From positions 62,001 through 126,000 of the forward strand of contig JAKTTT010000014.1 in assembly GCA_030581615.1 (NCBI GenBank): a stretch of DNA of 64,000 nt, given 5' to 3'. The notes below the pieces were generated by a model. It saw only the letters and a program-made list of their open reading frames with translations, was not told the DNA's origin and searched no databases. The position numbers were made by a program, and so were the translations under genes. Shown one piece after another: positions 20,971-30,477 of the stretch. Origin of the DNA: Alloascoidea africana (lineage: Eukaryota > Ascomycota > Alloascoideomycetes > Alloascoideales > Alloascoideaceae). Position 1 is the stretch's first letter. The number at the start of each line of letters is the position of its first letter.

Positions 20971-21885
20971 ATGTCTTTTAAGTTTGGTCCTCCAAGTGCT
21001 AGTATTAGCACTCCTTCAACGTCCCAGATCTCATCTGCTCAAGACAATGTTGAAACATCCAAGGCTAAAAAGGAAATCGTTGATTATATTGTGAAAAGCA
21101 ATGGGGAAGAAGAGAGCGGAAATAATGCTCTTAAATCTCTCAGTTTACAATTTTTGGCCAAAGTTAGAGATGAGCATTTTTTGGAGGAGATCAATGAATT
21201 GATCCAGAATGATGAACTCCCAGATATTGAAGAATCAAAACGTCAGGTTCTAGATGATTCTGGTAAAGAACCTAAAGAACCTAAAGAACCCCAAAGGCCA
21301 GGTCCTCCCCCAGGTCCTCCTCCAGGTCCTCCAGGTCCTCCAGGTCTTGAACCCCCCAAACATGGCCATCCTCCTCCTCCTCCAGGTCCCTATTCTTCAA
21401 TTCATATTCATTTTGATGGTCCACCACCTCCTCCGTTCCCTCTATTTGAAGACCCCAGGAAACGAGGAGTTCCTCCAGGCCCACCAGGTCCGCCAGGCGC
21501 ACCGCCGCAAGGACCTCCTTCTGGTCCTCCTCCCCCTCCAGGTCCTCCCTACCCAGCTATTCACATTCATCTAGATGCCCATCCTCCAGCTCCACCGCCT
21601 CCGCCTCCTCCTTCTGGAGTACGACCTTGGGGTCCTCCGGATTGGCACAGACCAGGCCGTCGTGGCCCACCACCATATGCTCCAGGGAGATTCTGGAATT
21701 CCTCTCGAATCAACTGGTCTCCATCAGGAAATGAAAGATCCGATCCAGATGATGATGGGGAGGGCGAGTTTGACTACGACGCATACCCACCTGCAACTGG
21801 TGAATATGGTTATGGACGCCCACGCCATGAACGCGGTGGTTTTGGACGTGCCAGAGGATTTCGCCCTCATCGCCATTATGACTAG
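20971..21885 (+). CDS. Proline/glycine-rich protein with collagen-like PGPP runs, unknown function
   Basis: 304 aa, not recognised. Residues 1-95 are mixed and likely helical (SLQFLAKVRDEHFLEEINEL). From about 100 to 240 come runs of PGPP/GPPGPP. Two similar modules stand out: YSSIHIHFDGPPPPPFP and YPAIHIHLDAHPPAPPPPPP, suggesting an internal duplication. The tail is Asp/Glu-rich, then Gly/Arg/Tyr-rich (GRPRHERGGFGRARGFRPHR), as in RNA-binding or condensate-forming proteins. No signal peptide. The codons in the repeat are mostly CCT/CCA/GGT, so nearby frames are also open and should be ignored. Confidence 0.75.
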   Translation: MSFKFGPPSASISTPSTSQISSAQDNVETSKAKKEIVDYIVKSNGEEESGNNALKSLSLQFLAKVRDEHFLEEINELIQNDELPDIEESKRQVLDDSGKEPKEPKEPQRPGPPPGPPPGPPGPPGLEPPKHGHPPPPPGPYSSIHIHFDGPPPPPFPLFEDPRKRGVPPGPPGPPGAPPQGPPSGPPPPPGPPYPAIHIHLDAHPPAPPPPPPPSGVRPWGPPDWHRPGRRGPPPYAPGRFWNSSRINWSPSGNERSDPDDDGEGEFDYDAYPPATGEYGYGRPRHERGGFGRARGFRPHRHYD

Positions 21886-22268
21886 GTACCAAATCACAAG
21901 AACCACAGGTCCTATATATGACTAATAGAGCATTCTCCCTTAGCGGCCGATATCCGATTATTACATTCTCCTTATGCCTTTTGTTTTATATAGCTGAACC
22001 CTCGTTGACGACTCTCTAGATAGAAAGAATAACCATATATTCAAGTTCAAGAATCCCATATGATCGTAACTTCTCCGTGCTCAAATAAACGCGCTATGCG
22101 GGTACATTTCATCTTCGCGAATCCCCCTGCCCTTTTCTCTACAGGCGTGTGGGTGTATTCCAAAAAGGGGCGACTGGGCTTGAAGCGACACAGGCTGACT
22201 GGATTGAATTGAGAGACAGGACTGGGCTATTACTGGTGCTGGTCGAACATCATCGTCATAACTAGAAG
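21886..22268. other. Intergenic region upstream of PPH3
   Basis: 383 bp without a gene. Contains the 3' end of the proline-rich gene and the PPH3 promoter; nothing else recognised. Confidence 0.5.
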
Positions 22269-23691
22269 ATGCCAGAACGGGGGCCAGATTTATGGCTTGA
22301 AGAGATCAAGAAATGCCGATCTTTACCTGAGTCGGATATGAAGCAACTGTGCGAGATGGTGAAAGAGCTTTTGATGGAAGGTGAGTTGAAGCAAGCGAGA
22401 TTCTGAGAAGAAAACACAGAACGGCCTTTCTTTGCATTTGTCCTCTTGATTTCCTGGTATTGGACTATTGCTGCTGTATTGTAGTGATGGTCGGGCAACG
22501 ATTTTGAGACCCAAAGCGAGTTCCCCAAAGCCTTTGGAAAACTTGATGTATATCTAACATGGCTGGTCTCATCTCCAGAATCGAACATTCAGCCGATCAA
22601 GTCTCCAGTAACTGTTTGCGGGTATGTTTGGCGATTATCTCTTGCTCTATTATCAACTGTTTATATTGATCTAACAAATTCCGTCGGTTGAAAGTGGTAC
22701 GAATCATACGATAGCGCAAGGATTCATGATTCCGGAAAACTTGCTAACAAATCAACATTTTGCCAATTTTTTTTTTTTTACAGATATACATGGTCAGTTC
22801 CACGATCTGTTGGAACTGTTTAGGATAAGTGGAGGACTCCCAGATTCGGTGAACTATATATTTCTCGGCGACTATGTGGATAGAGGATACTTTAGTCTGG
22901 AGACTTTTACGCTCTTGATGGTTTTAAAAGTCAAGTAAGGGACATTTGGGTTTGTGTGATTATCGGGATATGGGCTTTTACTAATGGGATTGAATCACAG
23001 ATACCCTAGTCGAATAACGATGGTTCGGGGAAACCATGAGACAAGACAGATCACCCAAGTTTACGGGTTTTATGGTAGGACGAAAAATCAAGGAGTAAAT
23101 TGGGGAGGATAAATCGAACTGACACATGCTTTTTTGTTTCTAGAGGAGTGTCTTAACAAGTATGGAAGCACCACGGTGTGGAAATACTGCTGCCAGGTTT
23201 TCGACTTTCTCACGCTGGCAGCCATCATCGACGGGCAGATTCTATGTGTTCACGGCGGACTGAGCCCAGAGATCCGGATGCTGGACCAGATCCGCGTTCT
23301 CTCGCGGGCTCAGGAGGTCCCCCACGAAGGAGGCTTCTGTGACCTGGTCTGGTCGGACCCAGACAATGTAGACTCCTGGGCAGTCTCACCGCGAGGAGCA
23401 GGCTGGCTGTTTGGAGCGAGGGTCGCACGCGAGTTCAACCAGGTCAACAACCTGTCGCTGATCGCGCGCGCGCACCAGCTCGTGATGGAGGGCTTCCGGT
23501 ACCATTTCGAAGAGAAGGACGTGGTGACGGTGTGGTCCGCGCCCAACTACTGCTACCGGTGCGGGAACGTGGCGTCGGTGATGAAGATCGAAGAGGATCT
23601 GGTGCCCAAGTTCAAGATCTTCAGTGCGGTTCCGGACGACACCGCGCGAATGGCGCCGCAGAGAACGCAGCGCAGCGAGTACTTTTTGTAG
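22269..23691 (+). CDS. PPH3: Pph3, PP4-type protein phosphatase catalytic subunit (6 exons, one of 2 nt)
   Basis: Ser/Thr phosphatase of the PP2A/PP4 group, acting in DNA-damage recovery. Exons 22269-22380, 22579-22621, 22695-22696, 22784-22934, 23001-23074 and 23144-23691 give 309 aa, matching Pph3 (about 308). Metal and catalytic motifs: [37 protein letters not shown], then [47 protein letters not shown] and the C-terminal YFL methylation tail. EVPHEG and the tail favour PP4 over Ppg1 or Sit4. GDIHG can only be made by joining GG (22620-22621), TG (22695-22696) and AT at 22784. Both flanking introns have CTAAC branch sites. Codon use becomes GC-rich in the last exon. Confidence 0.93.
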
Positions 23692-23883
23692 GTCTGTCCG
23701 GGCGTTCGGGTGTAGCGTCCGGGCGTCGAATATATTTCCCGTTTTGTCACCGCGCAGCTCCTGTGCTTGGGGGGACCCTGACCTGTGTAGACTCGGGCCG
23801 TTATATGTGCGTGTGTGTTCGGCCCGAGCTGGCTCCAGTTGGAATTGCTCGCTCCTCCGAATCCTGTCTTTCTCCCAGCCGCC

Positions 23884-25961
23884 ATGGCTTCCGTTGAACA
23901 GCGCGAGGACAGCCCAGCCCAAGCGTCCCGTAGACGGAGGAAGCGAGTGAGAACCGGTATGTGTCCCCGTCGTCCACGCTGCCCTGCCCCTGCTGCTCCA
24001 TTAACAATCTCAAACAGGATGGTAAGCGTCACGTCCGCTGGCATCAGAGTATCCTTCACCTCTAACAGCACCCGGCCCATGGATCGAATGCCCTGTTAGC
24101 TTGACCTGCCGCAAGAGACACCTCAAATGTATGGCTTTGGTACCGCGCCGCCCGTCGGCTTGTGTTTGTGTCCCAAGGTCTAACCCTTTTCCTTTTTGGC
24201 CTCGTTTAGGCGACGAAAAACGGCCTTTGTGCGGCGTATGTGTGATCCAGGACCAATTTTAATCGCCGTTTTCTAACACCCTGGGGAATCAGAACTGTCT
24301 ACGTTCCAAAAGAGACTGCAGATGGGGGCTCTCGCTCACATTCGTGGAGACCCAACTGTGCAAAAACGGTCATTTTCTCGAAATTGCAAACAATTACAAC
24401 TGTAAGTTGGGGGACTAAAAAGCCAAGAAAAAAATACACATATATGGCCCATGCAACTAACACATGTGTGTGCAAATACGCAAAAGGGAAAATAATCGAC
24501 GAGTCTCTGCTCGTGGCCTCGGACTATTTGACAGATGAAGAATTGCTCACCCACCAGAAAAAGCTACAGAGAGAGGTCACCACGCCATACTCCCAGTGTA
24601 TGCCCGTGCCAAAGCCTCTGACAGCGTCCCCGATTCCGGCCTCAGTTCGCACGGTCGACAGGAAAGTCGTTTCCAAGGGGATAGCGTCTCCGGCAACAGA
24701 CGTCGAGGCCGCGACTTTTTTACGATTCTTTATCGAGGATACGGCGTTCCTGTACGATGTTTTCAACCCTTACAACATTTTTACAATTGTTGCTCCGGCC
24801 TTAGCCGACTCGGAGCCCTTTTTGATGAATGCTATCCTTGCGTGCGGCTCCACCTCTTATCTCAAACTATTCCCAAATCAGAAACCACTGCATAGACCAC
24901 AAGAGTACCATCAAAAAGTCCTCGAGTTGAAAATGGCTGGAACTTGTTCAAACATGGAGGCGAAAAGTATGGCCTACACTTTCCTCCTTACCTATAATCT
25001 GATGCACGCTAAAACAAATTGTGAACTCGATCGGGCCTGGTTTTATGACCTTTACAACCAATTGGAATCGGATTATGAATGGGATCCAAACCCTCAACCA
25101 GGAACTTTCCCCGTGAATTCCATGGTGGCTGAAGCTTGTTTTTGGGCTTGCGTTTCCCTCGACTTTATCACCTCTTTCTGCCGCAGAATACCCCCTTGCT
25201 TCGATCCCAACGTCTGGGGTGCTAAAGTAAACATTGAAACTATCCCTGAAGATGCTTCAGATGTTTGGTGGCTTCATTACGTCATTTACGCCAATCTCAG
25301 AGTGTATTGGTTCAAATCAACTTTTAAGAATTCAACATCTGCAGAATCAATTACTTATTGGAATCATATGGTAAGTACAATTGAAGCTTGGGAGGCAAGA
25401 ATGCCTTACCCCTTGACTGCAATTGGCAAAGTCCCAGCACGTAATGAAATCCCCCAGGCTGAACAACATTTGTACCAGGTAATCTATACTCTTAATTCTC
25501 AAAAATATTTCCCCAAATTCTTGTTTCTGTCTCGAGCCTCTGCGATTCTTCATATTTTTTGTCAAACTTTGCTCATAATTGCGTTTGAGATAAGGCCTAG
25601 TCATCCAAGCGCTAAGCAGTTAAAGTCGAAATGGCACAATTCAAATGATGAGAACAATGGTCAGCAACAGCAAGAACCCTCGAGTAATCGTAATGGTTCC
25701 TCACCCATCCCAATGTTTGAAGTTTTGCATTCTTTGCTGGGTGCATTTCTCTCTATTAAGGACTGGAGATTAGGAATGATTTTGATCCCTGCAGTATACG
25801 CTGCTGAACCGTTTTTCATGATGGATGAAGAGAGAAAAATCATAAAGAAACATGTAACTGAAGTGCTGAGCAATCATGGATATCACAAGGGATATCTCAA
25901 GTATCTTCTTAGTGGACCACTAACCTCTTCGGATCTACTAGATACGTCTCTGAAACGATGA
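23884..25961 (+). CDS. Zn2Cys6 transcription factor (6 exons, one of 4 nt)
   Basis: Fungal binuclear zinc-cluster regulator. Exons 23884-23956, 24018-24021, 24100-24128, 24210-24235, 24293-24401 and 24487-25961 give 571 aa. The DNA-binding domain is spread over five exons: basic RRRRKRVRTG, then CLTCRKRHLKCDEKRPLCG plus NCLRSKRDC, exactly CX2CX6CX6CX2CX6C. The 4-nt exon GATG supplies the end of Gly and the first two bases of the first Cys codon. Introns use GTATGT, GTAAGC, GTATGG, GTATGT and GTAAGT donors, most with TAAC-type branch sites. The rest resembles the fungal-specific regulatory domain (VEAATFLRFFIEDTAFLYDV, ACGSTSYL). The regulated pathway is unknown. Confidence 0.88.
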
Positions 25962-26608
25962 ATTTTCAAATGTCCTAGACATTTTCCTGTCCTTTTTTTT
26001 TCCCCCTGTATAGTATGTGGGCTATTTGAAAATTCTAGCGAGATGATTTGGATTTATGGACCTTTTCTCCCCTAATTCTTTTTCCTTTCTTTTTCTTTTG
26101 ATTATGTTTTAAAAATGACGACAAAGAAACAGTTTAAAACTCATGTTAGATATCAAATATAAGTTATAGATTAATGTAAATGGTTTTGAGAAATTCTCTT
26201 TTTTTAATTTTGCATGCAGTTTTCATTTCACTATTTTTTTTCGCTACCAGTTTATGAGGCGCTCATTCATCAATCAATCAATTAATTAATCCTAGAACGC
26301 ACATGATCATCATAATCAGTATTGGGGAGACATAACCCATTTGTAAAAACTTTCAGCGATTTGATTTTTTTTCTGGTCATTTTTGGCATGACATTTTTTC
26401 ACAAATGCAAATAATCCATGCATCTATGACATCACATAAAATTTGGGATGGTACCAGAATTTGTCTGGATTTACAACCACGGCATTCAACTTTTTTTTTT
26501 CTCAATCTCAATTATCATGGCTATATGCATACAGAACAGTTTCACCAGTGATTTTTTTTTAATTTTTTTTTTTTGATTTGGGCAATAAGTCATGTCAAAA
26601 TAATTGGC
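25962..26608. other. Convergent intergenic region, T-rich
   Basis: 647 bp between two convergent genes, rich in T and A runs and with ATCAATCA/ATTAATTA steps near 26270-26290. Probably overlapping 3' untranslated regions. No RNA gene or repeat recognised. Confidence 0.5.
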
Positions 26609-29600
26609 TCAGGAAAGTGGCTCAAAATGTTGCTTGAACCATTTCCCAGGACAGCATTGAATCCCCCGTATATTTGCACGAGCACTTAGACTTTTGCTGT
26701 CGGTTACCAAAACTCCAAATGGGAACGAATCCACTTCTTCATCGCGAATCTGTGGTGGGATAAAGTTTTGTGCAACTAAAGAACGATACTCAACCATTGT
26801 CATTGTATTGTAACATCCGACTCCTTCCACAATAATGTCATCTGTCGATCTGGTGTCATGTCCATCAGTGCCAATTGCATTTTTGCTAACAATCTTGGAC
26901 AGTTCTCGAAGCGTTCTTATACTTTCAACTGATCTGTCAAAATCTCCATCTGGATATATCACTGTAGCCTTTCTCATGTAGAAAAGCTGTTTCATTATCA
27001 ATACTGCTCTTGACGCCGTTTCACTAATCCGCGTGTCTCTACTCGTTCTCAACTCGCGTAGATCCTGATAGACAACCAAAGAAACCGCACACCGGATAAT
27101 CTTTAACTCAATAAGACGATATATTGTCCCTGAAAAAGAAAGCCACATGTTTGTGTCAAATATAAAATAGACGAAATCTCCATGATCTTCGAGCGCTTTG
27201 AGCAGTGGAGTATAAATCAAATCATCAAGTTTCTTGGGGAACTGATGAGGTTGTAATCGTGCCTCGACATTTAATTGCTGAATCTGCTCTTCCTGAATAG
27301 CAGCTATTTCCGATTCTGCTCTTCCAAGGTCTTTGTACATTGCTTGAAGACTCGAGATAATACCATTTTCAAAAAACCGCTCCACAAACTGGTCGCCTGT
27401 CGTACCCCATATACTCTGCTCTTCCAGTCCAGCGATAAATGATGGATTCATGCAAACAGATTCTGCAGATATCTGAAATCCAAATACACCTTCCTCTGCT
27501 AGATAAACTGCCAAATCCCAAATCTTTCTGTACCTCCTTTTGCGTGTTTCTGATAAATCCAATTCTCCTTCAATTGGAAGATCAAATGCCCCATAGGGTA
27601 TCCGTGAATTAAACCAGTCTTCAACATTCTCTCCACGACAGATTAGATCCATCCATCTCATTCCTAGCATTTTCCATTCTTCATGCAATATGGGGTCCGA
27701 AACGCCATTCCACCCACCCGATATCGAATCACTACCTGTACTATTGTTCTGTGTTGAATGGGGCTCTTCATCTCCTTCAAGAGCTAAAACAGTCTCCAAT
27801 TTTTTCAGATAATCAAACAAAAGATCGTAACAAAATGTCTTGCCAATAAACAAATCCACAAACTTTTTGGCCTCTGGATACATGCATGTTGCAATATGCA
27901 ATGATTTTAAAAAGTAAAGCCAAAGCAAAACTTGGTGAGCACCGACTTGGATTGGGAAAGTCAGATACTCTGCAGTTGTCATCATTATCGTAGAAACAGC
28001 TTCTGGTTTGATATGTGTTAGACTCTCAATCCATTGCTCTGCGGTTAGCTCACTGGAAAGATGGAATTCAATTCCTTCCATAAACTGCTCTGTTGATGAA
28101 GATTCTTCCGATTCACTTCTTTTATCCTCTTTTCTGCCAAGGGATGAAAAAGATCCAGCTTTGCTTGCACTACTAGTCAAGTTAAATAACACATAAAATG
28201 GATTCTGTTTATCCATGCCAAACCCCATTAACTGCGCAATGTTAATTACAAATGTGTTTGTGCTATGCAGCAAGGGAGCAATGACGAGTCTAGGTGTGCC
28301 TCTTAGCGAAAGCTTTTCTTTTAATAGGAGCGTCACATCCTGTTCTGTTTCATCTGCTAGCCGATCCGAATAAACATCCTTTCTGGTTTGGGCAAACAAA
28401 GAACGAAGAGATCTGAAAACTGTTAGGAAATCTTCCTCCTGACAATCCAAATCAGCCGTTGACGATATCATTTTGTGAAGTTTTAAAAATTCATTCACAT
28501 AGTCCTTTCCTACAGGACTCCTTGGGGATAGAGTATTGCTTATAAAAGAAGAAACCATATTGGGAATTAACTCGAACGGCTTTCGAGATATAGAGCTTTT
28601 CGCAAGTAAAACACATGCTTCCATTTTATCCTGCGATACGAGAGCCTGATGGTAATAAATTCTTCCAGCACCAAAAGTAGTTCTTGATGCCACGGTATAC
28701 CAGTACTCAGCAGCCAATTTCCAGCTGATTTCATTTACGTGATATAACGATATTGAAAACCTCGATAAATCCCCAAGAGCTTCCGCCCAATATGCTCTTC
28801 TGTCAAAAGGCTTATCCAAAAATGACGATATAATGTCGAAAGAGTTTGAAATGAAAAACACAACCAGCTCCGGATCGATAAATACTGGAATGACCAGTTT
28901 TAGAACCTCCAGATAATTAAAGATACCAAACGTCCAAAGCCTTAACGGTATTTTGTATTTTCCAACAAGTGCTGGTCCAATGTTGTTGGTGTCTCTAGAG
29001 CTGCAATATGCCTGGAACATAAACTCATGATAAGTGCCCAGTAAAGAAATTTGTAGTTTGCACATGTTCCAAAGGGTTTCTGTGAAAGCAGAATGGTTTT
29101 TCGCCGATTTGAGCTTTTGTTTCATTAATTTTGTGCTTCTGTTTGATTCTCTTTCCTTCCGCCATAAACTGGAATATGTTTCTTGTAAATCAGCTATTAG
29201 TGCCTTGTGACTAGCACATTTATCTTCATTCGTGGTGGATTTCGTACTGCACTTGTCATTGTCAGAGGTAACTGAAACGGTCTCAGAATAGTCCATGGGC
29301 TCGGTGGACTCGTTCAGTTCGCACACAGAGGCTGCCGGAGTCGAGGTTTCTGAATTCATCGAGGACTCTATCTGAGAAGCCTGCTGAACTGAATCGTTTA
29401 CCGTCATGCTTCCTGCAGTTGCGTCTTCGGTTAGAAACGAGAGGTTGTCTGTGTTGGTATTTTCCTTTCGAAGCAGTAATCGCGGTCTTCCTATCGGACT
29501 CTGGCTCTGGGGTTGAAGCTGGGGCTGGGACTGCGGTGACAGTCCAGCACTGTTGCTGCCCGGGGTAAAATTTGATCTGCTATTTCGATCCTGGGTCGTC

Positions 29601-29941
29601 TTGCGAGGAGTAGAAACTTTTAGTAAACCCTGGGGTTTTTTCCGTAGGATATCCGGAGTTCCCGCACATCTCTTCGATCTCGAGTAATCGCTATTTGCAT
29701 TGACGCTAATGTTACGTTTTGGCTGTTGCTGTTGGCCCTGTGCTTGGGCCTGGACTTGGGATTGGCTCTGGCTCGACTTTGTGGGAATGGGGTCCCGGCG
29801 ATGGTTGAACAGAACGCGCTCGCCTACCGCCGGAACGGAGGCGATGGTGCCATCGGCTCCCGGCAGAAGGCTGCGATCGTAGTCTGGATCAGTCTCATAG
29901 TATCGGTTTGGAGTATCACGGCGACCAGATGGTGGGGTCAT
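26609..29941 (-). CDS. ESL1: Est1/Smg-like protein with C-terminal PIN domain (Esl1/Esl2 type)
   Basis: 1,110 aa, intronless. An unstructured Gln/Ser-rich N-terminus (about 1-240) leads to the Est1-like 14-3-3/TPR region (ETLWNMCKLQISLLGTYHEF; LGDLSRFSISLYHVNEIS; AAEYWYTVASRTTFGAGRIY). The C-terminus is a PIN nuclease-like domain: FVYFIFDTNMWL carries the first acidic site, with VVYQDLRELRTSRD, and VLVTDSKSLSARANIRGI near the end. This order matches yeast Esl1/Esl2 and metazoan SMG5/6 rather than Est1, which lacks PIN. S. cerevisiae Esl1 is about the same length. The likely role is in mRNA decay or transcription control; nuclease activity is not proven by the sequence. Confidence 0.87.
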   Translation of the reverse strand: MTPPSGRRDTPNRYYETDPDYDRSLLPGADGTIASVPAVGERVLFNHRRDPIPTKSSQSQSQVQAQAQGQQQQPKRNISVNANSDYSRSKRCAGTPDILRKKPQGLLKVSTPRKTTQDRNSRSNFTPGSNSAGLSPQSQPQLQPQSQSPIGRPRLLLRKENTNTDNLSFLTEDATAGSMTVNDSVQQASQIESSMNSETSTPAASVCELNESTEPMDYSETVSVTSDNDKCSTKSTTNEDKCASHKALIADLQETYSSLWRKERESNRSTKLMKQKLKSAKNHSAFTETLWNMCKLQISLLGTYHEFMFQAYCSSRDTNNIGPALVGKYKIPLRLWTFGIFNYLEVLKLVIPVFIDPELVVFFISNSFDIISSFLDKPFDRRAYWAEALGDLSRFSISLYHVNEISWKLAAEYWYTVASRTTFGAGRIYYHQALVSQDKMEACVLLAKSSISRKPFELIPNMVSSFISNTLSPRSPVGKDYVNEFLKLHKMISSTADLDCQEEDFLTVFRSLRSLFAQTRKDVYSDRLADETEQDVTLLLKEKLSLRGTPRLVIAPLLHSTNTFVINIAQLMGFGMDKQNPFYVLFNLTSSASKAGSFSSLGRKEDKRSESEESSSTEQFMEGIEFHLSSELTAEQWIESLTHIKPEAVSTIMMTTAEYLTFPIQVGAHQVLLWLYFLKSLHIATCMYPEAKKFVDLFIGKTFCYDLLFDYLKKLETVLALEGDEEPHSTQNNSTGSDSISGGWNGVSDPILHEEWKMLGMRWMDLICRGENVEDWFNSRIPYGAFDLPIEGELDLSETRKRRYRKIWDLAVYLAEEGVFGFQISAESVCMNPSFIAGLEEQSIWGTTGDQFVERFFENGIISSLQAMYKDLGRAESEIAAIQEEQIQQLNVEARLQPHQFPKKLDDLIYTPLLKALEDHGDFVYFIFDTNMWLSFSGTIYRLIELKIIRCAVSLVVYQDLRELRTSRDTRISETASRAVLIMKQLFYMRKATVIYPDGDFDRSVESIRTLRELSKIVSKNAIGTDGHDTRSTDDIIVEGVGCYNTMTMVEYRSLVAQNFIPPQIRDEEVDSFPFGVLVTDSKSLSARANIRGIQCCPGKWFKQHFEPLS

Positions 29942-30477
29942 AACGTCATTCCTCCCTCAGTTGAAACTAATAGGGATATCTTCACAGCACACAGGAAAAA
30001 CAAAAAAACAGATGGGTCTGGCTCAACACAACCTGGAGCAATGGGACTGAAGAGTAAAAGAACTGGGTGTAATTGTTCTCTCGTGGAAGCAGACTTGATC
30101 GAGGACCATGAAAAAGCAATCAAGAGAAACCCGGGAATCTACTTTACACAGGCCACTGGATTTCTAAGCAAAGATGGAGTTGGGATGGCTTTATGGCTCT
30201 CCTTAGTCACACAACAAGGGGAAAAGCAACAAACGGGACTCTTCCAAAACAGGCTGCTGCTGAGTAATAGCAAGGGAATAACCGAGTAAGTGATCAAGGG
30301 CTTTGAAAGCGAAAAAACGTTTCCTTCACGACCTGTCTTTTGAGCTTGCGGGCTTTGGCAAAGATCGTTATAGTAAGAGAGAACAAGTAGAGCTTTTGCA
30401 CAGGCCCTGTGGTTACCCGGCCCCATGGGGCAGTTCTTACGGTTACAAGTCTATATACAATTAGCTATGGGAAATCG
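29942..30477. other. Intergenic region upstream of the ESL1-type gene
   Basis: 536 bp with the ESL1 promoter, a Reb1-type site at 30412-30420 and the 3' end of the methyltransferase gene. An overlapping open frame of 187 codons on the opposite strand looks like a shadow. Confidence 0.5.
30412..30420 (-). promoter_or_regulatory. Reb1-type site (GTTACCCGG)
   Basis: Reverse-strand CCGGGTAAC about 60 bp past the stop of the MidA-like gene and 470 bp upstream of the ESL1-type start; position suits either a promoter or a transcription roadblock. Confidence 0.45.

Noticed and set aside
21254-21925. Second-frame ORFs rich in Leu/Val across the proline-rich gene
   Set aside because: Produced by the repeated CCAGGTCCTCC codons read out of frame.
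22726-22938. Separate small ORF starting MIPENLLTN before the phosphatase core
   Set aside because: Its first part is intron 3 of PPH3; only [10 protein letters not shown] onward is coding.
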